Source: Haloterrigena gelatinilytica | Lineage (GTDB): Archaea > Halobacteriota > Halobacteria > Halobacteriales > Natrialbaceae | DNA: 64,000 nt | Direction: 5' to 3' | Assembly (NCBI RefSeq): GCF_013342145.1 | Contig: NZ_JABUQZ010000001.1 | Span: 1,612,001-1,676,000, forward strand | Shown here: in pieces, positions 25,644-35,040 of the stretch | Layout: the number at the start of each line of letters is the position of its first letter | How positions within the stretch are numbered: the first letter of the stretch is position 1 | Position numbers and translations under genes: made by a program | Notes under the pieces: model-generated | The model's database searches: none | What the model was told of the DNA's origin: nothing | Seen by the model: the letters and a program-made list of their open reading frames with translations, nothing else

Positions 25644-26689
25644 CAGTCGTCACCTCCGGTCTCCGTTTTCGCGACGTTCGGTTCGCCGTCCGTCACGCCC
25701 GACGGCGGATTCGTGAACACGTCCTCGTGGGCGTCCGCCGGCTCTGGCTCCGGTTGCTCTTTCGCCCACTCGATCGCCTCCTCGACGCGTTCCTTGGCGC
25801 TCGAGCGCAACTCGTCGATCGTCTCGTCGTCGACGCCGTGAGCCCGCAGGTCCGACTCGAGGCGGTCGATCGAATCGCGCTGCTGGGCCGCGGCCTTATC
25901 CTCGTCGGAGCGGTAGGCCTGCGGATCCCCCATGAAGTGGCCCATCCGCCGGTGGACCTGCACCTCGAGCAGCGACGGCCCGTTCCGGTCTCGAGCGCGA
26001 CCGATCGCCTCCCGCGCGGCCTCGTAGACCGCGACGGCGTCGTCGGCGTCCACGCGGGTTCCCGGCATGTCGAAGCCGTCGGCGCGCCGCGCGCCGTTCT
26101 CGACGTCGGTGACGCGATCTTTTGGCATGCTGATCGCCCAGTCGTTGTCCTCGACGACGAAGACCACGGGGAGGTCCTGGACGGCCGCCAGGTTGAGCGA
26201 CTCGAGGAACGCGCCCTGATCGATCGCGCCCTCGCCGAGGAACGCGACCGCGACGCTGTCGGTATTTCGTTTCTTCGCGGCCAGTCCGGCGCCGACCGCG
26301 GGCGGGCAGCCCTCGGCGATGATCCCGCTGCACGCGAAGTTGACGTCGGGATCGAAGAGGTGCATGTGACCGCCCTTCCCCTTGCTCAGCCCCGTCTCGC
26401 GGCCGAAAATCTCGGCGGTCATCCGCTTCAGATCGACGCCCTTCGCGACGGCGATGTGGTGGGGCCGGTGCGGCGCCGTCACCGTGTCGTCGTCGCGCAG
26501 ATGTTGGCAGACGCCCGCGCCCGACGCCTCGTGGCCCGCGGCGAGGTGTAACTCGCCGGGAATCGGCCCGGCGGAGATGTCGAACGCCGGTTGCTTCCCC
26601 TCGAGGTACTCCTCCTGGAGGCGCTCCTCGTACCGGCGCGCCGTCACCATGGCCTCGTACATTTCTTGTAGGTCGGTAACAGGTACCAT
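25643..26689 (-). CDS. 2-oxoacid dehydrogenase E1 component, alpha subunit
   Basis: A 348-residue E1-alpha. The TPP/Mg site is AFLGEGAIDQGAFLESLNLAAVQ followed by VFVVEDNDWAISMPKDR, and ETGLSKGKGGHMHLFDP is the conserved G-K-G-G-H-M-H loop. It is the first gene of the operon E1-alpha, E1-beta, lipoyl, E2. No E3 is present within the window. The ATG at 26689 is used because a GCTATTTATC promoter element (26713-26724 complement) sits about 30 nt upstream; an in-frame ATG at 26731 lies upstream of that box. Substrate preference cannot be told. Confidence 0.94.
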   Translation of the reverse strand: MVPVTDLQEMYEAMVTARRYEERLQEEYLEGKQPAFDISAGPIPGELHLAAGHEASGAGVCQHLRDDDTVTAPHRPHHIAVAKGVDLKRMTAEIFGRETGLSKGKGGHMHLFDPDVNFACSGIIAEGCPPAVGAGLAAKKRNTDSVAVAFLGEGAIDQGAFLESLNLAAVQDLPVVFVVEDNDWAISMPKDRVTDVENGARRADGFDMPGTRVDADDAVAVYEAAREAIGRARDRNGPSLLEVQVHRRMGHFMGDPQAYRSDEDKAAAQQRDSIDRLESDLRAHGVDDETIDELRSSAKERVEEAIEWAKEQPEPEPADAHEDVFTNPPSGVTDGEPNVAKTETGGDD

Positions 26690-26712
26690 ACCGATGGGAG
26701 TGACCACATCGA

Positions 26713-26724
26713 TCGATAAATAGC
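26713..26724 (-). promoter_or_regulatory. Core promoter of the 2-oxoacid dehydrogenase operon
   Basis: The complement reads GCTATTTATCGA, a TATA-like box centred about 30 nt before the E1-alpha ATG at 26689. This implies a leaderless operon transcript. Confidence 0.55.
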
Positions 26725-26803
26725 TAGGCACCGAAACGGCGACGCGAGTCCCCTAGAGCGGGACTCGAGGCTATATACGTCCGGATTCCTAACGTCCGAT
26801 ACC

Positions 26804-27430
26804 ATGTATCAGGACGTGCTCATTCCGACGGACGGGAGCGACGGGACCCGCCAGTCGATCGACCACGGAATGGCCATCGCACAGCAGTTCGGGGCGACCA
26901 TCCACGCGCTGTCGGTCGTTCCGGAGGGGCCCCTCGGGACGCTACAGAACGATACGGCGATCGCCGCCGCCGACCGCGCCGTCGAGCGCGTCGAGCGGGA
27001 GGCCACCCGCAAGGGCGTCGAAGCCGTGACGGCGGTCGAGCAGGGCGTCCCCCACGAGGAGATCCTCGAGTACGCCGACGAACACGACGTCGACATGATC
27101 GTCATGGGGACCCAGGGTCGGACCGGCCTCGACCGCGTGCTAGTCGGGAGCGTCACCGAGCGCGTCGTCCGGATGGCCGACGTGCCGGTCGTGACCGTTC
27201 GCCTCACCGAGAACGTCCGGATCGACGACGCCGACGAGGCGGTCCGGATCGCCCGCGAGGCGCTCGCCGAGGAGGACGGCTCGCTCGACCCGGCGGAGAT
27301 CACCGTCCTCGAGGAGCCCCACCGAACCAGCGCCTCCTGGATCGTCCCCCTCGAGACGGCGACCGATACCGTCCACGTCCACGTCGACGCCGTATCGGGC
27401 GAGGCGCGGACCGCGAAACGACCCGAGTGA
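26804..27430 (+). CDS. Universal stress protein with C-terminal extension
   Basis: A 208-residue protein. Residues 1-140 are a complete ATP-binding-type Usp domain: MYQDVLIPTDGSDGTRQSIDHG, then VDMIVMGTQGRTGLDRVLVGSVTERVVRMADVPVVTV with the G-x2-G-x9-G-S nucleotide motif. Residues 145-208 add a small alpha/beta domain (ASWIVPLETATDTVHVHVDAVSGE) that looks PepSY-like and probably binds a ligand or partner. It is divergent from the 2-oxoacid dehydrogenase operon. Confidence 0.9.
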   Translation: MYQDVLIPTDGSDGTRQSIDHGMAIAQQFGATIHALSVVPEGPLGTLQNDTAIAAADRAVERVEREATRKGVEAVTAVEQGVPHEEILEYADEHDVDMIVMGTQGRTGLDRVLVGSVTERVVRMADVPVVTVRLTENVRIDDADEAVRIAREALAEEDGSLDPAEITVLEEPHRTSASWIVPLETATDTVHVHVDAVSGEARTAKRPE

Positions 27431-27937
27431 CCGGCCGCGGGACGCTACCGAACGGGCCGAGAGAGCGGCGATGACGATTCGGCCGCGTTCCGGACCGAAC
27501 CGGCCGGTAACGGGCTCGAGTCGACGCTCCGTCGCGCCACTACCTACACAGTTTGGCAATGGAGCTATCACTATCTGGGACGTTCACCCTAACGACGAGG
27601 GAGGAACACCTAGTCGTTGCCAGTAGGGGGGTTCCGACTCTGAGACAGTTCCCTCGTCCTCGGTTATCATCGTTCCACCGTCGGCTTTCGCCGGCCGACT
27701 TTTTCGGGCGCTCGAATCGATACCTACCGGACCGCCGGCGAGTGACGGCTCCGTTCTCTCGAGTCGGGTCAGCCAAAGAGGTCTCGCTCGGTCGTTCGTC
27801 GCTGCGGCTTTCGTCCGTCTCGAGAGTCATCGTCTCATTCGCTCTCAGACGATTCCGATAGCGGCGCAACGTGACGGTAGAAGTGACACTACAAAGCACT
27901 TATACTAGCGATCGAATCTGCCGGACGTCACTCGCCG
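27431..27937. other. 507-base gene-free stretch
   Basis: Open frames exist on both strands, but their translations are Arg/Ser-rich with no hydrophobic core and do not look real. The last 40 bases hold the promoter of the HTTM gene (CTTATACTAG about 35 nt before its ATG). Nothing else is recognised. Confidence 0.5.
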
Positions 27938-29443
27938 ATGAGTTCGTCACAACAGGACCCGAAACCGACCGATCGATCCCGCGCGATCCTCGAGCGACTC
28001 CACGCCGTCGCGAGACCGCGTCTGGGCATCGATCCGCGAGCGCTCGGTGCGTTTCGGATCGTGCTGGGAGCGCTCCTACTCGCCGATCTGGCGTTCCTCC
28101 GGGTGCCGGGATTGGTACCGTTTTACACCGACGGCGGCGTCTTCCCGCGGTCGGCGCTCGCCGACGTCTATCCGACGTTCGCGGCCGCGTCGCTCCACGC
28201 GGTCTCCGGCGCGGCGTGGGCACAAGGGATGCTGTTCGCGATCGCCGGCGTCGCCGCCGCGTGTCTCCTCGTCGGCTACCGGACGAAGCTCTCGCTGGGG
28301 CTGTCCCTGGTCCTGCTGGCCTCGCTGTTCGCCCGGAACCCGCACGTGGTCAACGGCGGCGACACCATCCTGCTCACGTTCCTGTTTCTGGGCCTGTTCC
28401 TGCCGCTCGACGCGCGCTGGTCGCTCGGCGACCGCCGGCGGAGCGACGACGAGCGCCCCGTCTACTCGCTCGAGACGGCGATTCTCTGCGTCCACTTCGT
28501 GGCCATCTACGCGGCGAGCGCGGTCCACAAGTTCCAGAGCGAGGCGTGGCTGTCCGGGACGGCGGTGCCCCGGATCTTCCACCTCGAGGAGTACGTCGTG
28601 CTGCTCGGGCCGTCCCTCGCCGAGTTCGGGACGGTGCTCACCGCGATCAACTGGCTCTGGGTCGCCGCGCTCTCCCTCTCGCCGTTCCTGATTCTGTACA
28701 CCGGGCGGCCGCGGACCGCACTCGCCGCCGCGTTCGTCTGCGCCCACCTCGGGATGGCCGCGACGATGCGTCTGGGCGCGTTCCCGTTCGTCATGATCGC
28801 CGGCCTGCTCCTGTTCCTCCCGGCGCCGGTCTGGGACCGGCTCGAGGAGATCACAGCACCCGTCTCCTCGGGCGTCCGTCAGCGGCTCCCGGCCTCGATT
28901 CGGGTGGGTCGAATCGGAGAAACCGGACCGCTACTGCCCGAGTCGAGGCCACGCTTTCCCCGCGTCCGGCAGGGCGTCCGAGTCGGGAGCACCGCGTTGC
29001 TCGTCGGCGCGTTCGTCGCGATACTCTGCTGGCAGGCGGCGAGTCTCGGGATCGCCGCGGATTCGGCGCCGGATCTGGACGGCGAGCTCTCGGACGTGAG
29101 CTGGTCGTTCTTCGCGCCGAACCCGCCGGACACCTCGAGCTGGTACGCGATCGAGGCGACCCTCGAGTCGGGCGAGACGATCGACGCGGTCGACGGCGGC
29201 GAGGTCGCGTTCGACCCGCCGCCGGACGCCGCCGGGACGTACCCGACGACGCTCTGGCACCGGTACGGCGTCGACATGCGGTACGCCGGCGCGTCGCAGT
29301 ACGAGCCGGCGGCGGCGTACGTCTGCGCGGAGTCGGATCGAGACCTCGAGTCGGTGACGATCTATCACCTCGAGCAGCCGGTCGAGGCGGACGGGCCGGT
29401 CGGCGATCCGGTCGTGAACGAACGGGTCACCAGACGCTGTTGA
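27938..29443 (+). CDS. HTTM-domain membrane protein (vitamin K-dependent carboxylase-like)
   Basis: A 501-residue polytopic protein with the HTTM (horizontally transferred transmembrane) domain of the gamma-carboxylase superfamily. Signatures are IDPRALGAFRIVLGALLLADLAF, then LVPFYTDGGVFPRSAL, VNGGDTILLTFLFLGLFLPLDARWSL and AIYAASAVHKFQSEAWLSG. A soluble C-terminal region follows a further helix near residue 350. Family members in prokaryotes are mostly uncharacterised. It is a single gene with a TATA-like CTTATACTAG upstream. Confidence 0.9.
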   Translation: MSSSQQDPKPTDRSRAILERLHAVARPRLGIDPRALGAFRIVLGALLLADLAFLRVPGLVPFYTDGGVFPRSALADVYPTFAAASLHAVSGAAWAQGMLFAIAGVAAACLLVGYRTKLSLGLSLVLLASLFARNPHVVNGGDTILLTFLFLGLFLPLDARWSLGDRRRSDDERPVYSLETAILCVHFVAIYAASAVHKFQSEAWLSGTAVPRIFHLEEYVVLLGPSLAEFGTVLTAINWLWVAALSLSPFLILYTGRPRTALAAAFVCAHLGMAATMRLGAFPFVMIAGLLLFLPAPVWDRLEEITAPVSSGVRQRLPASIRVGRIGETGPLLPESRPRFPRVRQGVRVGSTALLVGAFVAILCWQAASLGIAADSAPDLDGELSDVSWSFFAPNPPDTSSWYAIEATLESGETIDAVDGGEVAFDPPPDAAGTYPTTLWHRYGVDMRYAGASQYEPAAAYVCAESDRDLESVTIYHLEQPVEADGPVGDPVVNERVTRRC

Positions 29444-30113
29444 GCGCCCGTCCCCGAACGCGTCGGCAACGGCTGGGAACGATCGGCCGACTGCGATGTC
29501 ACTCGGAGCGCTCCGAATCGTCCGAAATCCGGGGTAACGTGCGACTAGCCGGCCAGTAGGCTTAATTTGCGGTAGTCGAATACTCGAGTGGCGGGATGGG
29601 GAGTCCGCCGTTGCCGACGGCTACCGTTCGAACTGAGACATTCGAAACGACCACACCGTCCGCTGTCGGTCGAGATCGCTCCACTAGCAATCGTCGATCT
29701 CGGTCGCAACTTCGCCCCGTCGACACGCCACCGGTCGAAAGGGGAGTTCCGACGCCGACTTCCGTCGGCGTTTCGGGTGACACTACGTGCCGGTACCGAG
29801 GTGTCCGAGTCGAAGGCGACTCGAGGGAGGATGTGAGATCTGGCGTTCTCAGGGAGATGCGACCCGGACAGTATCCAGTATCGGCGAGTTCGTAATAATA
29901 GTCCGGAGCGTTTCGAGTCGTGAGTCGTCCCCGTCGCGGGCGATTCTCGCCGCTCGAGGTGCGACTTCCGGACCCTCCGTTAGTCACGGAAGTATCGATA
30001 CCGGCTGATGGACAGGTTGATAATCCGGATTCGAGGTAGAGTTCGGATTTGAACGAGACCGAGTACCAAATCCGATCCCGTTGCCGACGCTCACGAAATT
30101 GTTCTCGTCAGTA
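29444..30113. other. 670-base gene-free stretch
   Basis: No supported gene lies between the HTTM gene and tRNA-Thr. A 141-codon open frame on the minus strand (29562-29987) encodes a Ser/Thr/Arg-rich sequence unlike haloarchaeal proteins and is judged spurious. I see no repeats or promoter of note. Confidence 0.5.
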
Positions 30114-30187
30114 AGCCAGGGCGGGGATTTGAACCCCGGGAGTCTCGATTACAAGTCGAGTGCATGAACCACCCATGCTCCCCTGGC
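30114..30187 (-). tRNA. tRNA-Thr (anticodon TGT)
   Basis: A 74-nt cloverleaf on the complement strand: acceptor GCCAGGG/CCCTGGC, D arm GCAT..ATGC, anticodon stem CTCGA/TCGAG with loop CTTGTAA (anticodon TGT, reading ACA), T arm CGGGG-TTCAAAT-CCCCG, discriminator T. The CCA end is not encoded. The convergent protein gene ends 12 nt upstream of its 5' end. Confidence 0.95.
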
Positions 30188-30198
30188 GCAGTTTCGGG

Positions 30199-30720
30199 TT
30201 AGCCGTCCTCCTTTGAATGTGTATCGTTTTCCGAGCGGTCGTCGCCGAGGTCGCGTTCCATCGCGACCCGAAAGGTCTCGTACCCCTTCCGCTCGTAGAA
30301 CCGGCGGGCGGCCTCGTTACGGGCCATCACCTCGAGCACGACGACGTCGGCGCCCTGGGACGCGAGTTCGTCCTCGACGGCCTCGAGCAGCGCCGTCCCG
30401 ACGCCCTGCCCGCGGGCGGCGGGGACGACGTAGATGTTCGAGAGCACGCCGCGGGTGGCGTCGAGCTGGAGCGAGCCCCGCTCGACGGAAAACGAGGCGA
30501 AGCCGACGACGGTCCCGCCGTCGCGGGCGACGAGCAGCCCGTCGTTGACCTGGTGGGCCGCGAGCGTGTCCCGCATCGTCTCCCGGTTGGCGTCGGCGTG
30601 AACGTAGGAGTCGTGCCGGCGCTGGTCTCGAGCCAGCCGGACCCACAGGTCCGCGACCGTCTCGACGTCGTCGGCGGTGGCGCGTTCAATCGTCGGCCGG
30701 CTGTTGTCGTTTGGGTCCAT
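30199..30720 (-). CDS. GNAT-family N-acetyltransferase
   Basis: A 173-residue acetyltransferase. The acetyl-CoA loop is VVPAARGQGVGTALLEAVEDEL (R/Q-x-x-G-x-G/A), with the preceding strand LQLDATRGVLSNIYV and the C-terminal ARNEAARRFYERKGYE motif. The acceptor is unknown. The first 35 nt overlap the 3' end of the phosphoglycerate kinase gene, which suggests cotranscription. Confidence 0.9.
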   Translation of the reverse strand: MDPNDNSRPTIERATADDVETVADLWVRLARDQRRHDSYVHADANRETMRDTLAAHQVNDGLLVARDGGTVVGFASFSVERGSLQLDATRGVLSNIYVVPAARGQGVGTALLEAVEDELASQGADVVVLEVMARNEAARRFYERKGYETFRVAMERDLGDDRSENDTHSKEDG

Positions 30721-31912
30721 CCTCGAGTGCGGTCACGGCCGGCAGCGGTTCCGCGGTGAGCATCCGCAGGGCGGCGCCGCCACCGGTGCTGACGTGTGTG
30801 AAGCCGTCGACGCCGAGGCTGCGCAGCGCGGAGGCGGTGTCGCCGCCGCCGACGATGCTCATCTCGACGTCGGTCGCGGCGCCGTAGAGCTGTCGGGTCC
30901 CCGTCGCGAACGCCTCCTCCTCGAAGACGCCGGCGGGGCCGTTGAGGATGACCGTGCCCGCGTCCTCGAGCAGGCGTTCGTAGTAGGCGAGCGTCGAGCT
31001 ACCGATGTCCATGGCGGCCTCTTCGTCGCCCGGCGGGAGGGCGTTGACGCCGAGTTCGTGGCGTTCGCCGTCGCGTTCGACGGCGACGTCTCGCGGGAGC
31101 GCGATACTGTCGCCGTAGGCGTCGAGCAGGTCGGCGGCGCGGTCGATCTCGTCCCAGTAGCCCTGGTCGTAGATGAAGTCGGAGCTGGCGTCGCCGACGT
31201 CGACGCCGTCGGCGATGAGGAAGACGTTGCCGACGACGCCCGCGGTGAGGACGTGGTCGGCCAGCCCCTTCTCGAGGACGGACCAGGCGACGTCGATCGA
31301 GTCCGGGACCTTCGCCCCGCCGAGGACGTAGATCCGCGGTTCGGGGGTCTCCTCGATCGTCCCGAGGACGTCGAGTTCGGACTCCATCACGCGGCCGGCG
31401 TAGCCGGGGAGGACGGTCGGAAAGCCGACCAGCGAGGGCTGGGAGCGGTGGGCCGCGGCGAAGGCGTCGTTGACGTAGACGTCCAGCGCCGGCGCCAGCC
31501 CCTCCACGAGGTGGGTTTCGGCGGCGCGTTCGGGGTCGAACTCCATGTACTCCTCGCTGTAGAAGCGCGTGTTCTCGAGGACGAGGCAGTCGCCGTTCTC
31601 GAGGTTCCGGACGGCTTCGCGGGCGGCGTCGCTGAACGTCGTGTCCACGTGGTCGACGGGTCGCTCGAGCAGTTTCGAGAGCCGCTCGGCGTGGGACTCG
31701 AGGGAGACGAAGTCGTCGCCGCCGGGTCGGCCCTGGTGAGCGAGGACGGCGACCCGGCCGCCGCGCTCGAGCAGTTCCGAGAGGGTGTCCACGTGGGCAC
31801 GCAGTCGGGCGTCGTCGGCGAGGGTACCGTCGTCGCCGATCGGGCTGTTGATGTCCACGCGGACGCCGACGGTGGTCCCTTCGACGTCGAGGTCGTCGAG
31901 GGTATCGATCAT
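30686..31912 (-). CDS. pgk: Phosphoglycerate kinase
   Basis: A 408-residue PGK that interconverts 1,3-bisphosphoglycerate + ADP and 3-phosphoglycerate + ATP. The N-domain has GVRVDINSPIGDDG, LAHQGRPGGDDF and CLVLENTRFYSEE. The hinge and nucleotide-domain motifs are YVLGGAKVPDSIDV, ILNGPAGVFEEEAFATGT and MSIVGGGDTASALR. The length fits archaeal PGK. The gene overlaps the GNAT gene by 35 nt. The VDINSP variant in place of the usual VDFNVP occurs in other haloarchaeal PGKs from memory. Confidence 0.96.
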   Translation of the reverse strand: MIDTLDDLDVEGTTVGVRVDINSPIGDDGTLADDARLRAHVDTLSELLERGGRVAVLAHQGRPGGDDFVSLESHAERLSKLLERPVDHVDTTFSDAAREAVRNLENGDCLVLENTRFYSEEYMEFDPERAAETHLVEGLAPALDVYVNDAFAAAHRSQPSLVGFPTVLPGYAGRVMESELDVLGTIEETPEPRIYVLGGAKVPDSIDVAWSVLEKGLADHVLTAGVVGNVFLIADGVDVGDASSDFIYDQGYWDEIDRAADLLDAYGDSIALPRDVAVERDGERHELGVNALPPGDEEAAMDIGSSTLAYYERLLEDAGTVILNGPAGVFEEEAFATGTRQLYGAATDVEMSIVGGGDTASALRSLGVDGFTHVSTGGGAALRMLTAEPLPAVTALEDGPKRQQPADD

Positions 31913-32053
31913 TATCTACGGGTGCACCGCGGCCCCCGAAAGGTCTTTCTATCGGAGAAATCGCTGTCGGTGACTGGTGTCGCGCTACGTCCTGACACGC
32001 ATCGGCGCGGATCCGATCGGAGCGTCGGACCGCAGCCGCCGGCGCCTCGACGG

Positions 32054-32674
32054 TCACACCGTGCGACAGTCCGCACAGACCAGTTGGCCGTTGGCGTCCC
32101 ACAGCGCCTCCGCGAGCGAGCCGCAGGCTTCGCAGACGCCCTGGGTCGTGTACTCGTCGCCGCCGTTGGCCAGCATCCGCGAGTCGAGACTCTCGCCGGC
32201 GGGCTGGGACTGAGCCGAGCGCTCGTCTGACGGCTGCGCACCCTCGAGTCCCGTCGCGGTGTTGGCCGTTCGCCCGGGCGTCATCGTGGCCTGGAACGAG
32301 CCCGCGGCGGCGATGACGTCGCGCTGGGTGAGCAGGCCGACCACGCCCTCATCGTCCTCGACCACGACGTTGCGGATGCTCTCGCGGGCCATCGCGTCGG
32401 CGACGTCGGTGAGCGACCGGTCCGGCCCGAACGTGATGACCGGCGAACTCATGACGTCGCCGACGGTCGTCTCGGACGGATCGCGCTCGTCGGCGACGAC
32501 GTCGAGGACGTCCCACTCGGTCATGATCCCGACCGGCTCGCTCCCGCGGACGACGAGGACGCAACTCGAGCGCTCCTCGCGCATGAGTTCGACGGCGCCG
32601 CGAACCGTGTCCGACTCGCTGACGCCGACGTAGTCGTTCGTCAGGACCTCCCTGACCGACAGTTCCGATTCCAT
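32054..32674 (-). CDS. CBS-domain pair protein with C-terminal zinc ribbon
   Basis: A 206-residue protein. Residues 1-125 form two CBS domains (SVREVLTNDYVGVSESDTVRGAVELM; VGDVMSSPVITFGPDRSLTDVADAM), a ligand-sensing module for adenosine compounds. A variable Gln/Ser linker is followed by a four-Cys zinc ribbon, CEACGSLAEALWDANGQLVCADC, at the very C-terminus. It probably acts as an energy- or nucleotide-sensing regulator; no DNA-binding domain is visible. The ATG at 32674 is chosen over 32695 as the family-like start. Confidence 0.88.
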   Translation of the reverse strand: MESELSVREVLTNDYVGVSESDTVRGAVELMREERSSCVLVVRGSEPVGIMTEWDVLDVVADERDPSETTVGDVMSSPVITFGPDRSLTDVADAMARESIRNVVVEDDEGVVGLLTQRDVIAAAGSFQATMTPGRTANTATGLEGAQPSDERSAQSQPAGESLDSRMLANGGDEYTTQGVCEACGSLAEALWDANGQLVCADCRTV

Positions 32675-32847
32675 GTGTGAAAGATAACCACACACAGGCT
32701 AAAAGCTACCCCCGCCACTCTTAAGCGAATCGGGATCGAAGTTTCGTGATTCGGTTCCTCGGCCGTTCTACCGCGGAAAAATGTCCGCTACGCTGGCGTC
32801 ACCCCGTTCCCGGACGGTCCCACTCCCGGCGCGATCGCTCGAATCGC

Positions 32848-33609
32848 TTACCACTCGAGTTCGACGCGAGTCCCGTCGGCCCGACAGGTCTCGAGGGCGT
32901 GTTTCGCGGCGAAGCCGGCGTCGTGGGCGCACTCTCCGCGACCGACGCCGACCTGTAGTTCGACGTCGACGGCCTCCTCGACGTGGTAGATGGCCTCCTC
33001 GTAGTCGCCCCGATCGAGGTCCGGACAGGTGACGATGATGTTGTCCCCGCCGACGAAAAACGAGAGGCTGTCGTGGGCGTGGCGCATGTGCCGCATCAGT
33101 TCGGCGTACCCCTGTTCGATCTCGATGAACGTGTCGAAGGCGTTGAGTTCGTCGGTGTAGGTGCCGGTCGCGTTGATGACGTCGAAGTGGGCGATCTGGA
33201 CGTCCTCTTCGGTTCGGTCGGCGGGGCCGACGGCCCGTCCCTCGAGGCACTCGCGCCGATCTTCATCCTGTGCGCTGCCGGCGTCCTGGACGCGGGCGGT
33301 CGCGTCGGCCAGCGCCTGCACGGGACTGGCGTCGGCCGCGACGCCGAGGCTGAGCGTCACGGGATACCGGTTGCCGACGGACTCCTGGAGGAGCGCGTGG
33401 TCCTCGAGATCGAGGCCGTTCGTGACGGCGATCATGTTGTCGAAGCGAGTGAAGAAGGTGTAGCCGCCGCGGTTCCCGACGAACTGGGAGATGTCGGCGT
33501 AGAGCCGAGACTGCATCGTCTGGAGGTCGGCCTCCCGTCGCGGCTCCGGTGTGACCGTCCACGGCCCGTAGTTGTCGATCTGAACGAGCGTAACCTGCGT
33601 ATTAGTCAC
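32848..33609 (-). CDS. gch3: GTP cyclohydrolase III (archaeal, FAPy-forming)
   Basis: A 253-residue archaeal GTP cyclohydrolase IIa/III that converts GTP to the formamidopyrimidine (FAPy) nucleotide, the first step to riboflavin/F420 precursors. It opens MTNTQVTLVQIDNYGPWTVTP, with two tandem cyclase-like palm domains. The first has FFTRFDNMIAVTNG and the second the diagnostic SFFVGGDNIIVTCPDL (GGDN). Full length. The single gene's promoter lies in the 33610-33650 gap. Confidence 0.95.
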   Translation of the reverse strand: MTNTQVTLVQIDNYGPWTVTPEPRREADLQTMQSRLYADISQFVGNRGGYTFFTRFDNMIAVTNGLDLEDHALLQESVGNRYPVTLSLGVAADASPVQALADATARVQDAGSAQDEDRRECLEGRAVGPADRTEEDVQIAHFDVINATGTYTDELNAFDTFIEIEQGYAELMRHMRHAHDSLSFFVGGDNIIVTCPDLDRGDYEEAIYHVEEAVDVELQVGVGRGECAHDAGFAAKHALETCRADGTRVELEW

Positions 33610-33756
33610 GGTAGCAGTGGCTTTCGAACGGCGTCATATAAGCGATACGTAATCCAGATTCGTGATGGGTTCGCGAACGTGAGACTCGAGGCGAGCGCTC
33701 GAGTCGGGAACCGGGCCTCGAGTCGAGAACGGAGGCGAGACGCGACGGTGTCCGCT

Positions 33757-34083
33757 TCAGGCGTGTTTCCGCTCGGGGTTCTTGCCCTGCGGGTGGTACT
33801 CCCAGAAGTCGCCGGCGCGCATGGCGTCGCCGACGGCCTTGTGCATGTCGAGGATCGTCTCGAAGCGCTCGGGTTCGACGTACTCGAAGATCTCGCGCAT
33901 CGGGACGACGCGCTTGTAGTTGATCCGGATCGGGTAGTCGCCGTACTCCTCGACGAACTCGTCGCGGACCATCGGGAAGTCCTCCTCCTCGTCGACCTTG
34001 TCCGCGATGATTCGCATGTCGTACTTGCGCATTCCCTCGCTGCCTTCCTCGCCGTCGGGATCGACGGGCCAGTCGCTGCTCAT
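33757..34083 (-). CDS. Conserved haloarchaeal protein (DUF5785-like)
   Basis: A 108-residue acidic protein: MSSDWPVDPDGEEGSEGMRKYDM, then KVDEEEDFPMVRDEFVEEYGD, RINYKRVVPMREIFEYVE and a basic C-terminus. I recall this as a widespread haloarchaeal family of unknown function (DUF5785). No membrane segment or metal site is present. The ATG at 34083 is preferred, as the in-frame extension upstream to 34254 is a non-coding-like stretch. The island of atypical genes starts just beyond it. Confidence 0.8.
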   Translation of the reverse strand: MSSDWPVDPDGEEGSEGMRKYDMRIIADKVDEEEDFPMVRDEFVEEYGDYPIRINYKRVVPMREIFEYVEPERFETILDMHKAVGDAMRAGDFWEYHPQGKNPERKHA

Positions 34084-34299
34084 ACTCCGACGTGTGCAGG
34101 GGTCCCGCAAAAGGGTTACTCTCTGTCGTGGACAGGTCGACGGTGGAAATACCGACGCTGCATCTGCCAAAGCGATCCTCCTTGAGTCACGGCGGTTAAC
34201 CGGAGTCTCTGGCAGCAAGCGACTCGTCTCCCCATTCAGCAGTACAATAACCATTGTTGGAGGCTTTGATCCACGAACGTGACTTGTGGGATTGCGCCC

Positions 34300-35040
34300 C
34301 TATTCGAACTGATTCTGGATGTATTCGGGAAGTGACCGCGCTGCGAACGCTGGAATGAATTCTGAAGCGAGAAACCGTCGTATTTCGGCAGTAGTGTGAT
34401 CCGGCTCTCCTTCGATCACTGACGCTCGTTTCGCAATAGAGCTGATCGCAGCTTCCATATCAATTTCGGCGATAGCGTCTTTTGTTTCTCCAGTCCGGAC
34501 GTCTTTCACCCAAAGGACCCAGCGGAAACCATCTGTCCCGATTGCGACAAGGTACCGCTTCTCTCGACTCTCGAGGTACTTCGCAAACGTATTTGACTCG
34601 ACGTATTTCTTGATATCACTCGTCGCATTTCTTTTCGATCCAGTAAGTTGCTCCTTGTTGGCTGCTTTGGCCTCGAGAATACAGTCGAGCGTCGGTGAAA
34701 CGTTTTTCAGCAGGTAATCTGGACGTTTGATCTCGATTTTGTGGTACGTGCTCGGGCGCCGGACGAAGTGGGGGCCCGTTCCAGTGTACTTCTCGGAAAT
34801 CGGATTCCAGTACCCGAGGCCGTGGAGAACGGGCTCGATGAGGTACTGTTCCGTGAAATCCTCCGGTGATTGCTGGACTTTCGGTCCTGAAAGGGTCGTT
34901 GGCTTCCGACAGAGCTTCCGTAGCTCACCACCCTCGCCTAACTCTCGAAACTTCTCAGGAAACCTCCCAAGTTGCTGACAAACTCGTTCGGCGAGTATCG
35001 TATCAGCGTTGAGTCTCATTGAGGAATGTTCGGTAGTCAT
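34300..35040 (-). CDS. PD-(D/E)XK-like restriction nuclease domain protein
   Basis: A 246-residue protein resembling the N-terminal nuclease domain of type I/IIG restriction enzymes. The sequence EIKRPDYLLKN...LDCILEAKAANKEQL gives the Asp-x(n)-Glu-x-Lys arrangement of PD-(D/E)XK nucleases. TEQYLIEPVLHGLGY and KYLVAIGTDGFRWVLW are typical neighbours in such domains. The DNA is visibly less GC-rich than its surroundings, indicating acquisition. It overlaps the next small gene by 4 nt. No methylase or helicase domain is present, so it is either a stand-alone nuclease or a remnant of a larger system. Confidence 0.75.
   Translation of the reverse strand: MTTEHSSMRLNADTILAERVCQQLGRFPEKFRELGEGGELRKLCRKPTTLSGPKVQQSPEDFTEQYLIEPVLHGLGYWNPISEKYTGTGPHFVRRPSTYHKIEIKRPDYLLKNVSPTLDCILEAKAANKEQLTGSKRNATSDIKKYVESNTFAKYLESREKRYLVAIGTDGFRWVLWVKDVRTGETKDAIAEIDMEAAISSIAKRASVIEGEPDHTTAEIRRFLASEFIPAFAARSLPEYIQNQFE

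Noticed and set aside
27540-27899. A 119-codon open frame between Usp and HTTM genes
   Set aside because: Basic Arg/Ser-rich translation atypical for haloarchaea; the opposite strand has an equally poor frame, so neither is supported.
29562-29987. A 141-codon open frame in the gap before tRNA-Thr
   Set aside because: Ser/Thr/Arg-rich translation, basic rather than acidic, no promoter and no recognisable motif.
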